Below, in pieces: positions 26,013 through 36,010 of a stretch of DNA of 64,000 bases. The notes beneath the pieces were generated by a model, which had not been told where the DNA came from, searched no databases, and saw nothing but the letters and a program-made list of their open reading frames with translations. The stretch comes from Capnocytophaga sp. ARDL2 (lineage in GTDB: Bacteria; Bacteroidota; Bacteroidia; Flavobacteriales; Flavobacteriaceae). Position 1 is the first letter of the stretch; each line of letters opens with the position of its first letter. Both the position numbers and the translations under genes were made by a program. Location of the stretch: NCBI RefSeq assembly GCF_041530365.1, contig NZ_CP168034.1, positions 558,001 to 622,000 of the forward strand, given 5' to 3'.

Positions 26013-26377
26013 ATGAATTCAAGTCAATTAGATTTAATTCCTATTGTCATGCAATTGGGCTTTACGGCTGTGTTTGTTGCTGTTACAATATTTATTTCCA
26101 GTTTATTGGGCCAAAGAGAAATTCTGTTAAAAAAGATGTGAACTTTGAGTGTGGTATTGAGTCGGTTGGAAACGCTCGTGTTCCGTTCAATATTCGCTAT
26201 TTTTTGGTGGCAATTCTCTTTGTTTTGTTTGATGTTGAGGTAATATTCATGTATCCTTGGGCAGTAAACTTCCTTGAAATGGGTTGGGACGGTCTTTGGA
26301 AAATGGGAATTTTTATCTTTCTATTGATTGTAGGATTGTTATACGAGTTTAAGAAAAAAAGTTTGGAATTTGATTAA
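26013..26377 (+). CDS. nuoA: NADH-quinone oxidoreductase subunit A (frameshift)
   Basis: A small three-helix membrane subunit of complex I. The first frame reads MNSSQLDLIPIVMQLGF and the first helix to SSLLG. The second frame reads from the conserved NFECGIESVGNARVPF loop through helices two and three to KKKSLEFD. At 26108-26110 a run of three G breaks the frame. With four G it would read LLGPKRNSVKKDVNFECG, the family consensus, giving 121 residues. A single missing G, real or a consensus error, explains the split. It is the first gene of the complex I operon, 6 bases before nuoB. Confidence 0.92.
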
Positions 26378-26383
26378 TATACT

Positions 26384-26935
26384 ATGAGCGAATCTACAAA
26401 CATAAAACAAGTTGCAGCTCCAGAGGGGTATGCGGGTGAAGGTTTTTTTGCTACAAAATTGAGCGATTTGGTTGGTTTGGCAAGAGCAAATTCTCTTTGG
26501 CCATTGCCTTTTGCTACTTCGTGTTGTGGTATCGAATACATGGCTACGATGGCTGCTACTTACGACATTGCTCGTTTTGGTTCTGAGCGTATGAGTTTTT
26601 CGCCGCGTCAGGCCGATGTATTGATGGTAATGGGTACAATTTCAAAAAAAATGGCACCTATTTTACGCCAAGTATATGAGCAAATGGCAGAACCTCGTTG
26701 GGTAATCTCTGTAGGTGCCTGTGCATGTACAGGGGGGATTTTCGATACATATTCTGTATTACAAGGTATCGATAAAGTAATCCCAGTAGATGTGTATGTG
26801 CCAGGATGTCCGCCAAGACCAGAGCAAATCCTCGATGGTATTTTGCAATTGCAAGAAATTGTGAAAAACGAATCCGTGTATAGACGCAGCTCTGAAGAAT
26901 ATAAAAAATTGTTGGACTCATACAATATCAAATAA
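26384..26935 (+). CDS. nuoB: NADH-quinone oxidoreductase subunit B
   Basis: A 183-residue subunit that holds iron-sulfur cluster N2, the last electron carrier before quinone. The cluster ligands are visible: the tandem pair in FATSCCGIEYM, then VGACACTGG and VPGCPPRPEQIL. It is followed 3 bases later by nuoC. Confidence 0.97.
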   Translation: MSESTNIKQVAAPEGYAGEGFFATKLSDLVGLARANSLWPLPFATSCCGIEYMATMAATYDIARFGSERMSFSPRQADVLMVMGTISKKMAPILRQVYEQMAEPRWVISVGACACTGGIFDTYSVLQGIDKVIPVDVYVPGCPPRPEQILDGILQLQEIVKNESVYRRSSEEYKKLLDSYNIK

Positions 26936-26938
26936 ACC

Positions 26939-27460
26939 ATGGGATTAGATAATCAACGAATTCAAGATATATTGAGTAGAAAATTTACTACACAAGTAGG
27001 CGAATTTCACGAATTGGAAGGCATGTTGGTGGTAGAAGTATCACCCAAATTTTCTTATGAAGTATTGTCGTTTTTGAAAAATGACGAAGAGTTGAAATTC
27101 AACTTTCTTACCGATGTATGCGGAGTACATTATCCAGATTATGAGGAAGAAAGACAGTTTTGTGTAGTATATCATTTGCACAGTTGGTACAACAACATTC
27201 GCTTGAGAGTAAAATGTTATGTATCGGCGGCAAATCCAGAGGTGGAAAGTGTGGTTTCGTTGTTTCCAGGAGCCAATTGGCAGGAAAGAGAAACCTATGA
27301 TTTTTTTGGAATAAAATTCAAAAATCATCCACAGTTGAAGAGAATTTTGAATATGGATGAAATGGAATCTTTCCCATTAAGAAAAGAATTCCCTATGGAA
27401 GATCAAGGTAGAACAGATAAAGACGACCGTTTCTTTGGTCGTACAGGTCCAAATTGTTAA
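26939..27460 (+). CDS. nuoC: NADH-quinone oxidoreductase subunit C
   Basis: A 173-residue subunit of the 30-kDa family in the hydrophilic arm, not fused to NuoD. It contains the conserved WQERETYDFFGIKF block (near residue 118) and ends with the RKEFPMEDQGR region. It has tight spacing to nuoB and nuoD. Confidence 0.95.
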   Translation: MGLDNQRIQDILSRKFTTQVGEFHELEGMLVVEVSPKFSYEVLSFLKNDEELKFNFLTDVCGVHYPDYEEERQFCVVYHLHSWYNNIRLRVKCYVSAANPEVESVVSLFPGANWQERETYDFFGIKFKNHPQLKRILNMDEMESFPLRKEFPMEDQGRTDKDDRFFGRTGPNC

Positions 27461-27471
27461 TTCATCGCACT

Positions 27472-28707
27472 ATGTCAGAATTATTATTAAAACCAGAAGA
27501 TAGATTTCAGAAAGAAATCATAAGAAGTAAAGAAGAAGACGGAGTAGAATTGTCGGTTCTAAACTTAGGACCTACTCACCCAGCTACTCACGGAATCTTT
27601 CAAAATATACTTTTAATGGATGGTGAAAAGGTAATCGATGGTGAGGGTACTGTTGGGTACATTCACCGTGCGTTTGAAAAAATTGCAGAAAACAGACCTT
27701 TTTATCAAATCAATGTATTGACCGACCGCTTGAACTATTGTTCGTCGCCAATCAACAACACAGGTTGGTGGATGACGGTAGAAAAAGCCTTGGGCATAGA
27801 AATTCCAAAACGCGTACAATACTTGCGTGTGATTATTATGGAATTGGCTCGTATTGCAGACCACATTATTTGTAGTTCGGTGATGGGGGTAGATACAGGA
27901 GCTCTTACAGGATTCTTGTATGTAATGCAATACCGTGAAAAAATTTATGAAATATACGAAGAAATCTGTGGTGCACGTCTTACAACCAATATGGGGCGTA
28001 TCGGAGGTTTTGAAAGAGAGTGGAGCGAAACAGCGTGGAAAAAAATCCATGAATTTTTAGACGAATTTCCAGCAGTTTGGAAAGAGTTTGAAGATATGCT
28101 TACACGAAACAGAATTTTTATGGATCGTACCATTGGTGCAGGAGCTATCGATGCCGAAAAAGCAATGGGTTACGGATTTACAGGTCCTAACCTTCGTGCA
28201 GCAGGGGTAGATTACGATGTGCGTGTGGCGAGTCCGTATTGTTCGTACGAGGATTTTGAATTTGACATTCCAGTAGGGCAAAACGGAGACTGTTACGACC
28301 GTTTCTGTGTGAGAAATGCCGAGGTATGGGAAAGTTTGAAAATCATCAGACAGGCAATCGACAAAATGCCAGAAGGTCCATACCACGCAGATGTACCAGA
28401 GTATTATTTACCACCAAAAGAAGAGGTGTACAACAATATGGAAGCCTTGATTTATCACTTCAAAATCGTAATGGGAGAAATTCCAGTGCCAAATACAGAA
28501 GTGTTTCATTCGGTAGAAGGAGGAAACGGAGAATTAGGTTTCTATTTGATTACCAACGGAAGTAGAGTGCCCTATCGTTTGCATTTCCGCAGACCGTGTT
28601 TCATTTATTACCAAGCCTTTACCGATATTATCAAAGGAAGAAGCCTTTCTGACGCCATTATCACTATGTCGAGTATGAATGTGATTGCAGGAGAATTGGA
28701 TGCGTAA
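27472..28707 (+). CDS. nuoD: NADH-quinone oxidoreductase subunit D
   Basis: The 49-kDa subunit, which forms the quinone-binding site with NuoB. It carries LGPTHPATHGIFQN near the N-terminus, GYIHRAFEKIAE and the C-terminal SMNVIAGELDA. The frame is open to a TTG at 27454, but the ATG at 27472 (MSELLLKPEDRF) fits the family start and leaves a normal spacer after nuoC. It is 411 residues long. Confidence 0.95.
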   Translation: MSELLLKPEDRFQKEIIRSKEEDGVELSVLNLGPTHPATHGIFQNILLMDGEKVIDGEGTVGYIHRAFEKIAENRPFYQINVLTDRLNYCSSPINNTGWWMTVEKALGIEIPKRVQYLRVIIMELARIADHIICSSVMGVDTGALTGFLYVMQYREKIYEIYEEICGARLTTNMGRIGGFEREWSETAWKKIHEFLDEFPAVWKEFEDMLTRNRIFMDRTIGAGAIDAEKAMGYGFTGPNLRAAGVDYDVRVASPYCSYEDFEFDIPVGQNGDCYDRFCVRNAEVWESLKIIRQAIDKMPEGPYHADVPEYYLPPKEEVYNNMEALIYHFKIVMGEIPVPNTEVFHSVEGGNGELGFYLITNGSRVPYRLHFRRPCFIYYQAFTDIIKGRSLSDAIITMSSMNVIAGELDA

Positions 28708-28758
28708 TCAGCGAAAATTTTTTAAAAAGAAAAAACAATTAATTTGTAAGGAGTTTCT

Positions 28759-29292
28759 ATGGAAACAACGAAAAAATATCATCAAACTATCAATATGACA
28801 CCTGAATTGATGTCGCGTATTCAGGAATTGATTAGTCATTATCCAGAAGGAAAACAAAAATCTGCTTTGTTGCCCGTATTACACGAGGTACAAGATGCTC
28901 ACGACAACTGGTTGAGCGTAGAATTGCAAAACAAAGTAGCCGAACTATTGAACATCAAACCGATAGAAGTTTACGAAGTGGTGACATTTTATACTATGTT
29001 CAACCAAAAACCTATGGGGAAATATATGTTTGAATTTTGTGTAACTTCTTGTTGTGCCATAAACAAAGCCGAGGATATGATGGAATATACTTGCGAAAAA
29101 TTGGGCGTAAAAGAAGGACAAGTTACCGAAGACGGTCTATTTTCAGTAGTAGGTGTACAATGTTTGGGAGCTTGTGGATATGCACCGATGATGCAAGTGG
29201 GCGATTTTTATCACGAACACCTTACAAAGGAAAAAATTGACCAAATCATCGCAGATTGTAGAGAAGGAAAAGTAATTTTACACGATAAATAA
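28759..29292 (+). CDS. nuoE: NADH-quinone oxidoreductase subunit E
   Basis: A 177-residue 24-kDa subunit with a thioredoxin-like fold and a [2Fe-2S] cluster. The ligands are two Cys in FCVTSCCAINKAED and two in CLGACGYAPMM. It pairs with NuoF in the NADH-oxidising module, 4 bases before nuoF. Confidence 0.95.
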   Translation: METTKKYHQTINMTPELMSRIQELISHYPEGKQKSALLPVLHEVQDAHDNWLSVELQNKVAELLNIKPIEVYEVVTFYTMFNQKPMGKYMFEFCVTSCCAINKAEDMMEYTCEKLGVKEGQVTEDGLFSVVGVQCLGACGYAPMMQVGDFYHEHLTKEKIDQIIADCREGKVILHDK

Positions 29293-29296
29293 TACC

Positions 29297-30655
29297 ATGG
29301 GAAGAAAGATATTATTAGAAAAAATAAATATTCCGGGTATCAAAACCTATGAAGTATATCGCCAAAACGGTGGATATGCTTCTGTTGAAAAAGCCTTGAA
29401 ACAAATGACTCCAGACGAAATCACAGAAGAGGTGAAAACTTCTGGATTGCGTGGTCGTGGAGGTGCAGGTTTCCCTGTAGGATTGAAATGGAGTTTTATA
29501 GATAAAAAGTCTGGAAATCCACGCCATTTGGTGTGTAATGCCGATGAATCTGAACCGGGAACTTTCAAAGACCGCTTCCTTATGGAATACATTCCTCACT
29601 TGTTGATTGAGGGAATGATTGTGTCTTCGTATGCATTAGGGGCAAACTTGTCGTACATCTATATTCGTGGAGAATATATGTGGGTGTTCAAGACTTTGGA
29701 AAGAGCAATAAAAGAAGCCTACGCTGCAGGGTGGTTAGGAAAAAATATCTTAGGGTCTGGATTTGACTTCGATTTGTATGTTCACTGTGGTGGAGGTGCT
29801 TATATCTGTGGAGAAGAAACTGCCCTTATCGAATCATTGGAAGGAAAAAGAGGAAATCCTCGTATCAAACCACCGTTTCCAGCGGTAAAAGGTTTGTGGC
29901 AAAATCCTACTGTGGTAAATAATGTAGAATCTATTTCTTCAGTACCTTGGATTGTATTAAACTCTGGGGAAGAATACGCAAAAATAGGAGTAGGTCGTTC
30001 TACAGGAACAAAATTGATTTCGGCATCAGGACACATCAAAAATCCTGGAGTATATGAAATCGAATTGGGATTGAGCGTAGAAGAATTTATGAATTCTGAT
30101 GAATATTTGGGAGGAATGATCGACGACCGACCATTGAAAGCCTTGATTCCTGGAGGATCGTCTGTGCCAATTTTACCACAGCCTTTGATTTACAAAACAG
30201 CCAATGGCGAAGACCGTTTGATGACTTATGAATCGCTTTCAGACGGAGGATTCCAAACGGGGTCAATGTTGGGGTCTGGAGGGTTTATCGTATATAACGA
30301 CACTGCTTGTATCGTGCGAAATACTTGGAATTTCTCAAGATTTTACCACCACGAAAGTTGCGGACAATGTTCGCCATGTAGAGAAGGTACAGGTTGGTTG
30401 GAAAAAATCCTTTGGAGAATAGAAAACGGACAAGGTACAATAGACGATATCGATTTGTTGTGGGATATTCAAAGCAAAATCGAAGGAAATACCATTTGTC
30501 CGTTGGGAGATGCCGCATCGTGGCCAGTGGCAGCTGCAATCAGACACTTTAGAGAAGAGTTTGAATACCATGTGAAATTCCCAGAAAAAATCAAAAACAG
30601 AGACCATTTTACACACGAACCATTTGAAAAGGTGAAACATTTGGTGAAAGGGTAA
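29297..30655 (+). CDS. nuoF: NADH-quinone oxidoreductase subunit F
   Basis: A 452-residue 51-kDa subunit that binds NADH, FMN and a [4Fe-4S] cluster. The glycine-rich [16 protein letters not shown] block and the later [14 protein letters not shown] block shape the nucleotide and flavin sites. The cluster motif [10 protein letters not shown] is near residue 355. The nuoG gene that normally follows is displaced by about 1.7 kb of inserted lipoprotein genes. Confidence 0.97.
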   Translation: MGRKILLEKINIPGIKTYEVYRQNGGYASVEKALKQMTPDEITEEVKTSGLRGRGGAGFPVGLKWSFIDKKSGNPRHLVCNADESEPGTFKDRFLMEYIPHLLIEGMIVSSYALGANLSYIYIRGEYMWVFKTLERAIKEAYAAGWLGKNILGSGFDFDLYVHCGGGAYICGEETALIESLEGKRGNPRIKPPFPAVKGLWQNPTVVNNVESISSVPWIVLNSGEEYAKIGVGRSTGTKLISASGHIKNPGVYEIELGLSVEEFMNSDEYLGGMIDDRPLKALIPGGSSVPILPQPLIYKTANGEDRLMTYESLSDGGFQTGSMLGSGGFIVYNDTACIVRNTWNFSRFYHHESCGQCSPCREGTGWLEKILWRIENGQGTIDDIDLLWDIQSKIEGNTICPLGDAASWPVAAAIRHFREEFEYHVKFPEKIKNRDHFTHEPFEKVKHLVKG

Positions 30656-30665
30656 TTTTAATAAT

Positions 30666-31767
30666 ATTAAATTTATAGCATTGATAATCGTATTATTATT
30701 TGGATGTACAAATGAAAACGAATTAAAAGATGTTATGAATATGGATGAAAATACATATTCAAAATTATCGAATTTAGGGGATAAACCTGATGAACATTCA
30801 AAAATAGTATTAGGAAAAAAATGGATAATCCATATGAGGTAATAAATATGCCGCAGGCATTTGATTACTATAATTCTATTATTCCAGAATCACCTTTTAC
30901 AAATAAAAAAGTCATCGCTACCCATTATTATATAAAATTACAGCCTAAAACAATTCAACATTTGCAAATATTGGTCAGGCAAACTTTTGGAGTACAACGA
31001 TGAATATGATAACAGGAGTTTCAATAAATTTAGTTATTCCACATTTAAGACCAGACCTTATTTTTGGAGGGTTGAATGAAAAGAATATCTCAAGTAGTGA
31101 TAAAACATCAAATACTGTCAGAATATATCAGTTGGTATTTCATGAATCAGCTCACTATTTATATGCATCTAAAGCAGGTTCCTATTTTTGGGCTCAATTG
31201 TTTGCAAGTGAAATTAGTAATAATATTCTTATAGGCGACTCGTATAGCGATGGTAGTAAACCAAGTTATACTGCAGCTAAAAGAATTGCTTTAGTTGAGG
31301 GATGGGCAACTTTCTGTGAAATAAAAATAACTTCCTCAATTTATAATAAAGCTTATTTGGCTTATATATTAGATGATGAAAATAACAGAAGGGGAAAAAT
31401 GTATGAATCGAAAGATGAAATTATAGGGTTTATCGAAAATTTTAATGTTTATGATAGACCAATGTCTGCTGGTAATCTTGATAATAAACACTGGTTTATG
31501 CATGGTATTATGTGGGATTTATTAGATAACTATAATGATATTAGATTAGAAATATCAGGGAGATATAATGATGATGGCGCAACAATGATTAATTATATAG
31601 ATGACCCATATAATTTAGGGTTAAGTAATATAAACGACGTTTCTCCAATATTTAATAGATTAGATCGAACTGTTGAAGCTCCGATAGAGTTAAAAAATGC
31701 TTTGATTAGTGAATATCCTTTAAAAGAACCTGAAATAACAACATTATTTGATAGTTATGGATATTAA
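30666..31767 (+). pseudogene. decayed HExxH lipoprotein protease in the nuo operon
   Basis: A lipoprotein signal reads from ATT at 30666 (KFIALIIVLLFGC, acceptor Cys14); no ATG is present. Two losses of one A break the frame: at the A7 run near 30816-30822, and near 30949 where CCTAAAACAAT should be CCTAAAAACAAT. Restored, the protein has about 367 residues. The metal motif HESAH is coded at 31141-31155, with a Glu in ALVEGWATF 48 residues later as a possible third ligand, a gluzincin-like layout. It would be an outer-membrane or surface zinc peptidase. It sits between nuoF and nuoG and overlaps the next lipoprotein gene, which argues for a coupled pair. Without a valid start and with two shifts it is probably dead. 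Confidence 0.65.
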
Positions 31768-32303
31768 ATTTAATAAATTACTTTTTGGGTTGTTTGGAAT
31801 TATTACATTTTTAAGTTGTAATCCAGAAAAAGAATGTTTTGGAGGAAGAGGACATGAATATATATGATTTAATTTCTATTACACCTTTTCCTGAGAACTA
31901 TTTAGATGGAGATGTTGTAGATTACTCAGTAGGAGATACAATTACATATAAGATAGATGTTCCTGTTATAAATTCGTTTTTTGATGATAAAGAAATTGAT
32001 TTGTATGAGAACACAAACGAAAATAAATTTGGAAAATTTAAAATATTCATAGGTGATTTGTTCTATAACAACGAAATAATATTTGTAAAAGGAAAACAAG
32101 GAAATAAAAAAAACTTATTCAAAATTCCATATAATGAAATTACAAAAACATATGAATTTGAACTAAAAATAGTATTGTTGAAACAGGGGACTTATAGAAT
32201 TCATAATAGAGAACATTTGGTTTTCAATAGTGAGGATAATTGTAATTTTTATTTGATTGAAACTGGTTTTAAAGTAAAAAGTGTTCAAATTCGTGTAGAA
32301 TAG
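31757..32303 (+). pseudogene. lipoprotein paired with the HExxH protein (frameshift)
   Basis: ATG at 31757 overlaps the end of the preceding gene by 11 bases. It opens a lipoprotein signal (FGLFGIITFLSC, acceptor Cys18), then NPEKECFGG. The frame shifts near 31838-31850. The other frame continues EEEDMNIYDLISITPFPEN to 32303, giving a mature domain of about 150 residues rich in Asp, Glu and beta-formers. The family is not recognised. The overlap suggests translational coupling with the upstream protease-like gene; a partner, inhibitor or immunity role is a guess by analogy with the C10 pairs. The shift makes it inactive unless it is a sequencing error. Confidence 0.6.
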
Positions 32304-32320
32304 TTGTAAAAATAAAAAAA

Positions 32321-33340
32321 ATGAAAGTAACAATAGACGGAATAGAAATAGAAGTAGAACCAGGTACAACAGTATTACAAGCCGCAAGAATGATAGGCGG
32401 AGATGTAGTACCACCTGCTATGTGCTATTATTCAAAATTGCAAGGTACAGGAGGAAATTGCCGTGCGTGTTTGGTAGAAATATCAAAAGGTAGCGAGGCA
32501 GATCCTCGTCCAATGCCAAAAATGATGCCTTCGTGCAAAACGGGGGTGATGGACGGTATGGAAGTGAAGGTAAAAACTTCCGACAGAGCCATGGAAGCGA
32601 GAAAGGCAGTTACAGAATTTTTGTTGATCAACCATCCATTAGATTGTCCGGTGTGCGATCAAGCAGGAGAATGTGATTTGCAAAATCTTTCGTTTAAGCA
32701 TGGTGTGGGAAAAACACGCTTTACAGAAGAAAAGCGAACTTTCGAACCAGAAAATATCGGCGATAAAATCCAATTGCACATGAACCGTTGTATCTTGTGT
32801 TATCGTTGTGTGCATACTGCCGAGCAAATTTGCGGAGAGAGAAACCACGGGGTGCTAAACCGTGGAGACCACGCCCAAATTTCTACTTATGTATCGGCGG
32901 CCATCGACCACGAAATGTCTGGAAATATGATTGATGTGTGTCCTGTAGGGGCATTGACAGACAAAACTTTCCGTTTCAAATCTCGTGTTTGGTTCAACAA
33001 GCCTTTCAATGCTCATAGAGAGTGTGATAAATGTTGCGGAAAAACTACTTTGTGGATGTTTGGAAACGAAGTTCAACGAGTAACCGCAAGAAAAGACGAA
33101 TTTCACGAAGTAGAAGATTTTATCTGCAACGAATGTCGTTTCGACCATAAAGATGTAAACGATTGGGTAATCGAAGGACCTCGTAAATTTGAAAAATTCT
33201 CGGTAATCAACCAAAATAATTACACGAGAGATATGAAAAAAGTAGAAATCAATACGGAAAAACAAATACTATTAGGACGCGAACAAGATCGCAAAAAAAT
33301 CAGTATGAAAGCCGTACCTTACAAAAACAATAAAGAATAA
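32321..33340 (+). CDS. nuoG: NADH-quinone oxidoreductase subunit G, short form
   Basis: A 339-residue protein holding only the iron-sulfur part of the 75-kDa subunit: the [2Fe-2S] ligands in [17 protein letters not shown], the His-plus-three-Cys cluster in [18 protein letters not shown] and the CILCYRC cluster. It lacks the large C-terminal molybdopterin-like domain of about 500 residues, as is usual for Bacteroidota complex I. It is separated from nuoF by inserted lipoprotein genes but remains 5 bases from nuoH. Confidence 0.94.
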   Translation: MKVTIDGIEIEVEPGTTVLQAARMIGGDVVPPAMCYYSKLQGTGGNCRACLVEISKGSEADPRPMPKMMPSCKTGVMDGMEVKVKTSDRAMEARKAVTEFLLINHPLDCPVCDQAGECDLQNLSFKHGVGKTRFTEEKRTFEPENIGDKIQLHMNRCILCYRCVHTAEQICGERNHGVLNRGDHAQISTYVSAAIDHEMSGNMIDVCPVGALTDKTFRFKSRVWFNKPFNAHRECDKCCGKTTLWMFGNEVQRVTARKDEFHEVEDFICNECRFDHKDVNDWVIEGPRKFEKFSVINQNNYTRDMKKVEINTEKQILLGREQDRKKISMKAVPYKNNKE

Positions 33341-33345
33341 GCATT

Positions 33346-34376
33346 ATGGAGCAGGCTATTATTATTGAAAAAGGAATTGTCATATTGGTAGTGTTTGCCA
33401 TTACCATGCTTTTTGCTATGTACAGTACTTTGGCAGAAAGAAAAATCGCTGCGTGGATTCAAGACCGTAGAGGTCCCAACCGTGCAGGTCCGGGGGAATG
33501 CTTCAACCATTGGCAGACGGATTGAAACTATTTGCCAAAGAAGAATTTATCCCTAATACACCTAACACATTCTTGTTTGTCTTAGGACCTTTTATCTCAA
33601 TGACGATGGCATTGATGACTTCTGCCGTAATTCCTTGGGGAAAATCGTTGGAAATTGCAGGTAGAACCGTAATGCTACAAGCTACAGACATCAATGTGGC
33701 AATGTTGTATGTATTTGCTGTATTGTCTGTGAGTGTTTACGGAATAATGATTGGAGGTTGGGCATCAAACAACAAATATTCATTGATTTCGGCATTGCGT
33801 GTAGCCTCTCAGATGATTTCGTACGAAATCGCAATGGGATTGTCTATCGTGGCTATTTTGATGATGCACAGTTCTATGAGTTTGAGTGCCATTGCCGAAG
33901 GACAACACGGTATGCAATGGAATATTTTCTATCAACCTTTAGGGTTTTTAATCTTTTTGATTTGTTCGTTTGCCGAAACCAATCGTACACCGTTCGATTT
34001 GGCAGAATGTGAGCAAGAGTTGATTGGAGGATATCACACAGAATATTCGTCTATGCGTATGGGATTCTTCCTATTTGCAGAATATGCTGCAATGTTTATC
34101 TCATCGGCTTTGTTGTCTATCTTGTATTTGGGAGCGTATAATTATCCAGGAATGGATTGGGCTGCCGAAAACTGGGGAGCCAATGTAGCCAACATCATCG
34201 GAATATTGGCATTGTTTGCAAAAATCTGTTTCTTCATATTTTTGTATATGTGGGTAAGATGGACAATACCGCGTTTCCGTTACGATCAGTTGATGAATTT
34301 AGGATGGAAAGTATTGATTCCATTGGCGTTGATCAATTTGGTAGTAACCGCAGTAGTATTATTGCTAACTAAATAA
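33346..34376 (+). CDS. nuoH: NADH-quinone oxidoreductase subunit H (frameshift)
   Basis: A multi-helix membrane subunit at the junction with the quinone pocket. The first frame gives the first helix and [21 protein letters not shown]. The second frame gives [17 protein letters not shown] onward through the remaining helices, including [29 protein letters not shown]. At 33491-33495 there are five G. Six would restore the family sequence [12 protein letters not shown] and give 343 residues. This is a one-base loss in a G run, like those in nuoA and the GH3-like gene. Its stop overlaps the nuoI start by one base. Confidence 0.93.
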
Positions 34377-34924
34377 TGAAAACTATGTCAGCACAAAATA
34401 TATCATTTTCAGGAAGAAAAAAACAAGTGTCAAACAAGGAAATGACCTTGGCAGAAAAGCTGTATTTACCAGCCATTGCACAAGGAATGTCCACTACATT
34501 GAAACACTTGTTCAAAAAGAAAGTAACGATACATTATCCAGAAGAAACACGTCCATTTAGTTCCGTATATCGTGGTCGTCACATGTTGATGCGTGATGAA
34601 GAAGGAAGAGAGCGTTGTACAGCTTGTGGATTGTGTGCGGTATCATGTCCAGCAGAAGCCATCACGATGAAAGCCGCAGAACGCAAACCAGAAGAAAAAC
34701 ATTTGTATCGAGAAGAAAAATACGCCGAGATTTACGAAATCAATATGTTGCGTTGTATCTATTGCGGATTGTGCGAAGAGGCATGTCCAAAACAAGCCAT
34801 TTATTTGACAAAATCAAAGAGAATCGTAAACGCAAATACATCAAGAGAAAGTTTTATTTTCGGGAAAGAACAATTGGTTATGCCATTGGAACAAGCGATA
34901 AAAAATACCCAGAATTTGGGGTAA
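34376..34924 (+). CDS. nuoI: NADH-quinone oxidoreductase subunit I
   Basis: A 182-residue ferredoxin-like subunit. Two [4Fe-4S] motifs are clear: CTACGLCAVSCP near residue 80 and CIYCGLCEEACP near 125. The start ATG at 34376 overlaps the nuoH stop; a second ATG three codons later is possible. A terminator-like hairpin follows, so the first half of the complex I operon ends here. Confidence 0.95.
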   Translation: MKTMSAQNISFSGRKKQVSNKEMTLAEKLYLPAIAQGMSTTLKHLFKKKVTIHYPEETRPFSSVYRGRHMLMRDEEGRERCTACGLCAVSCPAEAITMKAAERKPEEKHLYREEKYAEIYEINMLRCIYCGLCEEACPKQAIYLTKSKRIVNANTSRESFIFGKEQLVMPLEQAIKNTQNLG

Positions 34925-34934
34925 GTTATATTTG

Positions 34935-34962
34935 AAAACCTTCAGTAATGGAGGTTTTTTTA
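34935..34962 (+). terminator. terminator after nuoI
   Basis: A stem AAAACCTT with GGAGGTTTT (one G-T pair) and a T run. It splits the nuo genes into two transcription units. Confidence 0.65.
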
Positions 34963-34981
34963 TACATTAAAATGATAAATT

Positions 34982-35749
34982 ATGATATCCATCATTGTAC
35001 CTTGCTTTAATCAAGCACAATATTTAGACGAATGTTTGCAATCTGTTTTAGAACAAACCTACCAAAATTGGGAATGTATCATTGTCAATGACGGAAGCCC
35101 AGACAACACCGAAGAAGTTGCAAAAAAATGGTGCGAAGAAGACGCTCGTTTTCAGTATGTTTTAAAAGAAAACGGCGGACTTTCCTCTGCTCGAAACACA
35201 GGGATTCAAGAAGCAAAAGGCGAATGGATTCTCCCATTGGATTGTGATGATAAAATAAGCAATCGCTATTTAGAACTGGCTGCAAAAGAATTTGATAAAG
35301 GCTATACGGTTATCTATTGTCAAGCTGCTTTTTTTGGTGCTAAAAACGAAAAATGGCATTTGCCTGAATATTCCTTTAAAGGACAACTTTATAATAATCA
35401 TATTTTTTGTTCCGCTTTTTTCAAAAAACAAGATTGGGAAAAAGTAGGTGGATATGATACTGCAATGAAACACGGATATGAAGATTGGGAATTTTGGTTA
35501 CATATTCTCACAAAAGATAGTAAGGTGTATAGAATACCCCAAGTGTGTTTTTATTACAGACAAAAAGAGCAGTCGATGATTACTGATTTAATGGCTCAAC
35601 AAGAGGTGGTGCAATCAACAAGAGCTTATATTTTTGAAAAACATCAACAGAAATATTTTGAAATATACGGTCGATTTTTCAATAAATTACGATTTGTATA
35701 TGATAAAAAACAACCAAAAATAGCTGTGATTTTAGGGAGGTTGATTTGA
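34982..35749 (+). CDS. family 2 glycosyltransferase
   Basis: A 255-residue GT-A fold enzyme. The N-terminal ISIIVPCFNQAQYLDECLQS block binds the nucleotide, VNDGSPDNT is at about 37-45, and the metal-binding DxD-type motif is in LPLDCDDKIS (about 83-92). A later EDWEFW motif holds the likely catalytic acid. It has no membrane helix. It transfers a sugar from a nucleotide donor to a glycan or lipid; the acceptor cannot be deduced. It is an insertion between nuoI and nuoJ, flanked by a terminator and by repeat-rich DNA, with no functional link to complex I. Confidence 0.88.
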   Translation: MISIIVPCFNQAQYLDECLQSVLEQTYQNWECIIVNDGSPDNTEEVAKKWCEEDARFQYVLKENGGLSSARNTGIQEAKGEWILPLDCDDKISNRYLELAAKEFDKGYTVIYCQAAFFGAKNEKWHLPEYSFKGQLYNNHIFCSAFFKKQDWEKVGGYDTAMKHGYEDWEFWLHILTKDSKVYRIPQVCFYYRQKEQSMITDLMAQQEVVQSTRAYIFEKHQQKYFEIYGRFFNKLRFVYDKKQPKIAVILGRLI

Positions 35750-35910
35750 ATTCCGCATTAGGCGGAACAGGAATGTGATAATTTGGAAATTTGATAATTT
35801 CTTACTACTCGTTTCTAAATTCTCAGAACTAATTTCTCACTTCGGAGGTTAGGGGGCTTTTAAAATCTTTCTGAATTACGATTAATTGTAGTATAACTAA
35901 ATAATAATTG

Positions 35911-35918
35911 TATTTTTG
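35911..35918 (+). promoter_or_regulatory. predicted -7 box of the nuoJ-N unit
   Basis: TATTTTTG followed by CAC fits TAnnTTTG, 93 bases before nuoJ. A TTG at 35886-35888 is slightly too far for an ideal -33 box. The 35750-36010 spacer has short direct repeats (GATAATTT) and no ORF. Confidence 0.45.
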
Positions 35919-36010
35919 CACTTTTTATGGAAAGGTGTGTTTTGTTGTGAAATTCATCTTAACATAAATTATTGGTTCAAAGAGTTTAAAAAAAACTAAA
36001 CAATAACTAT

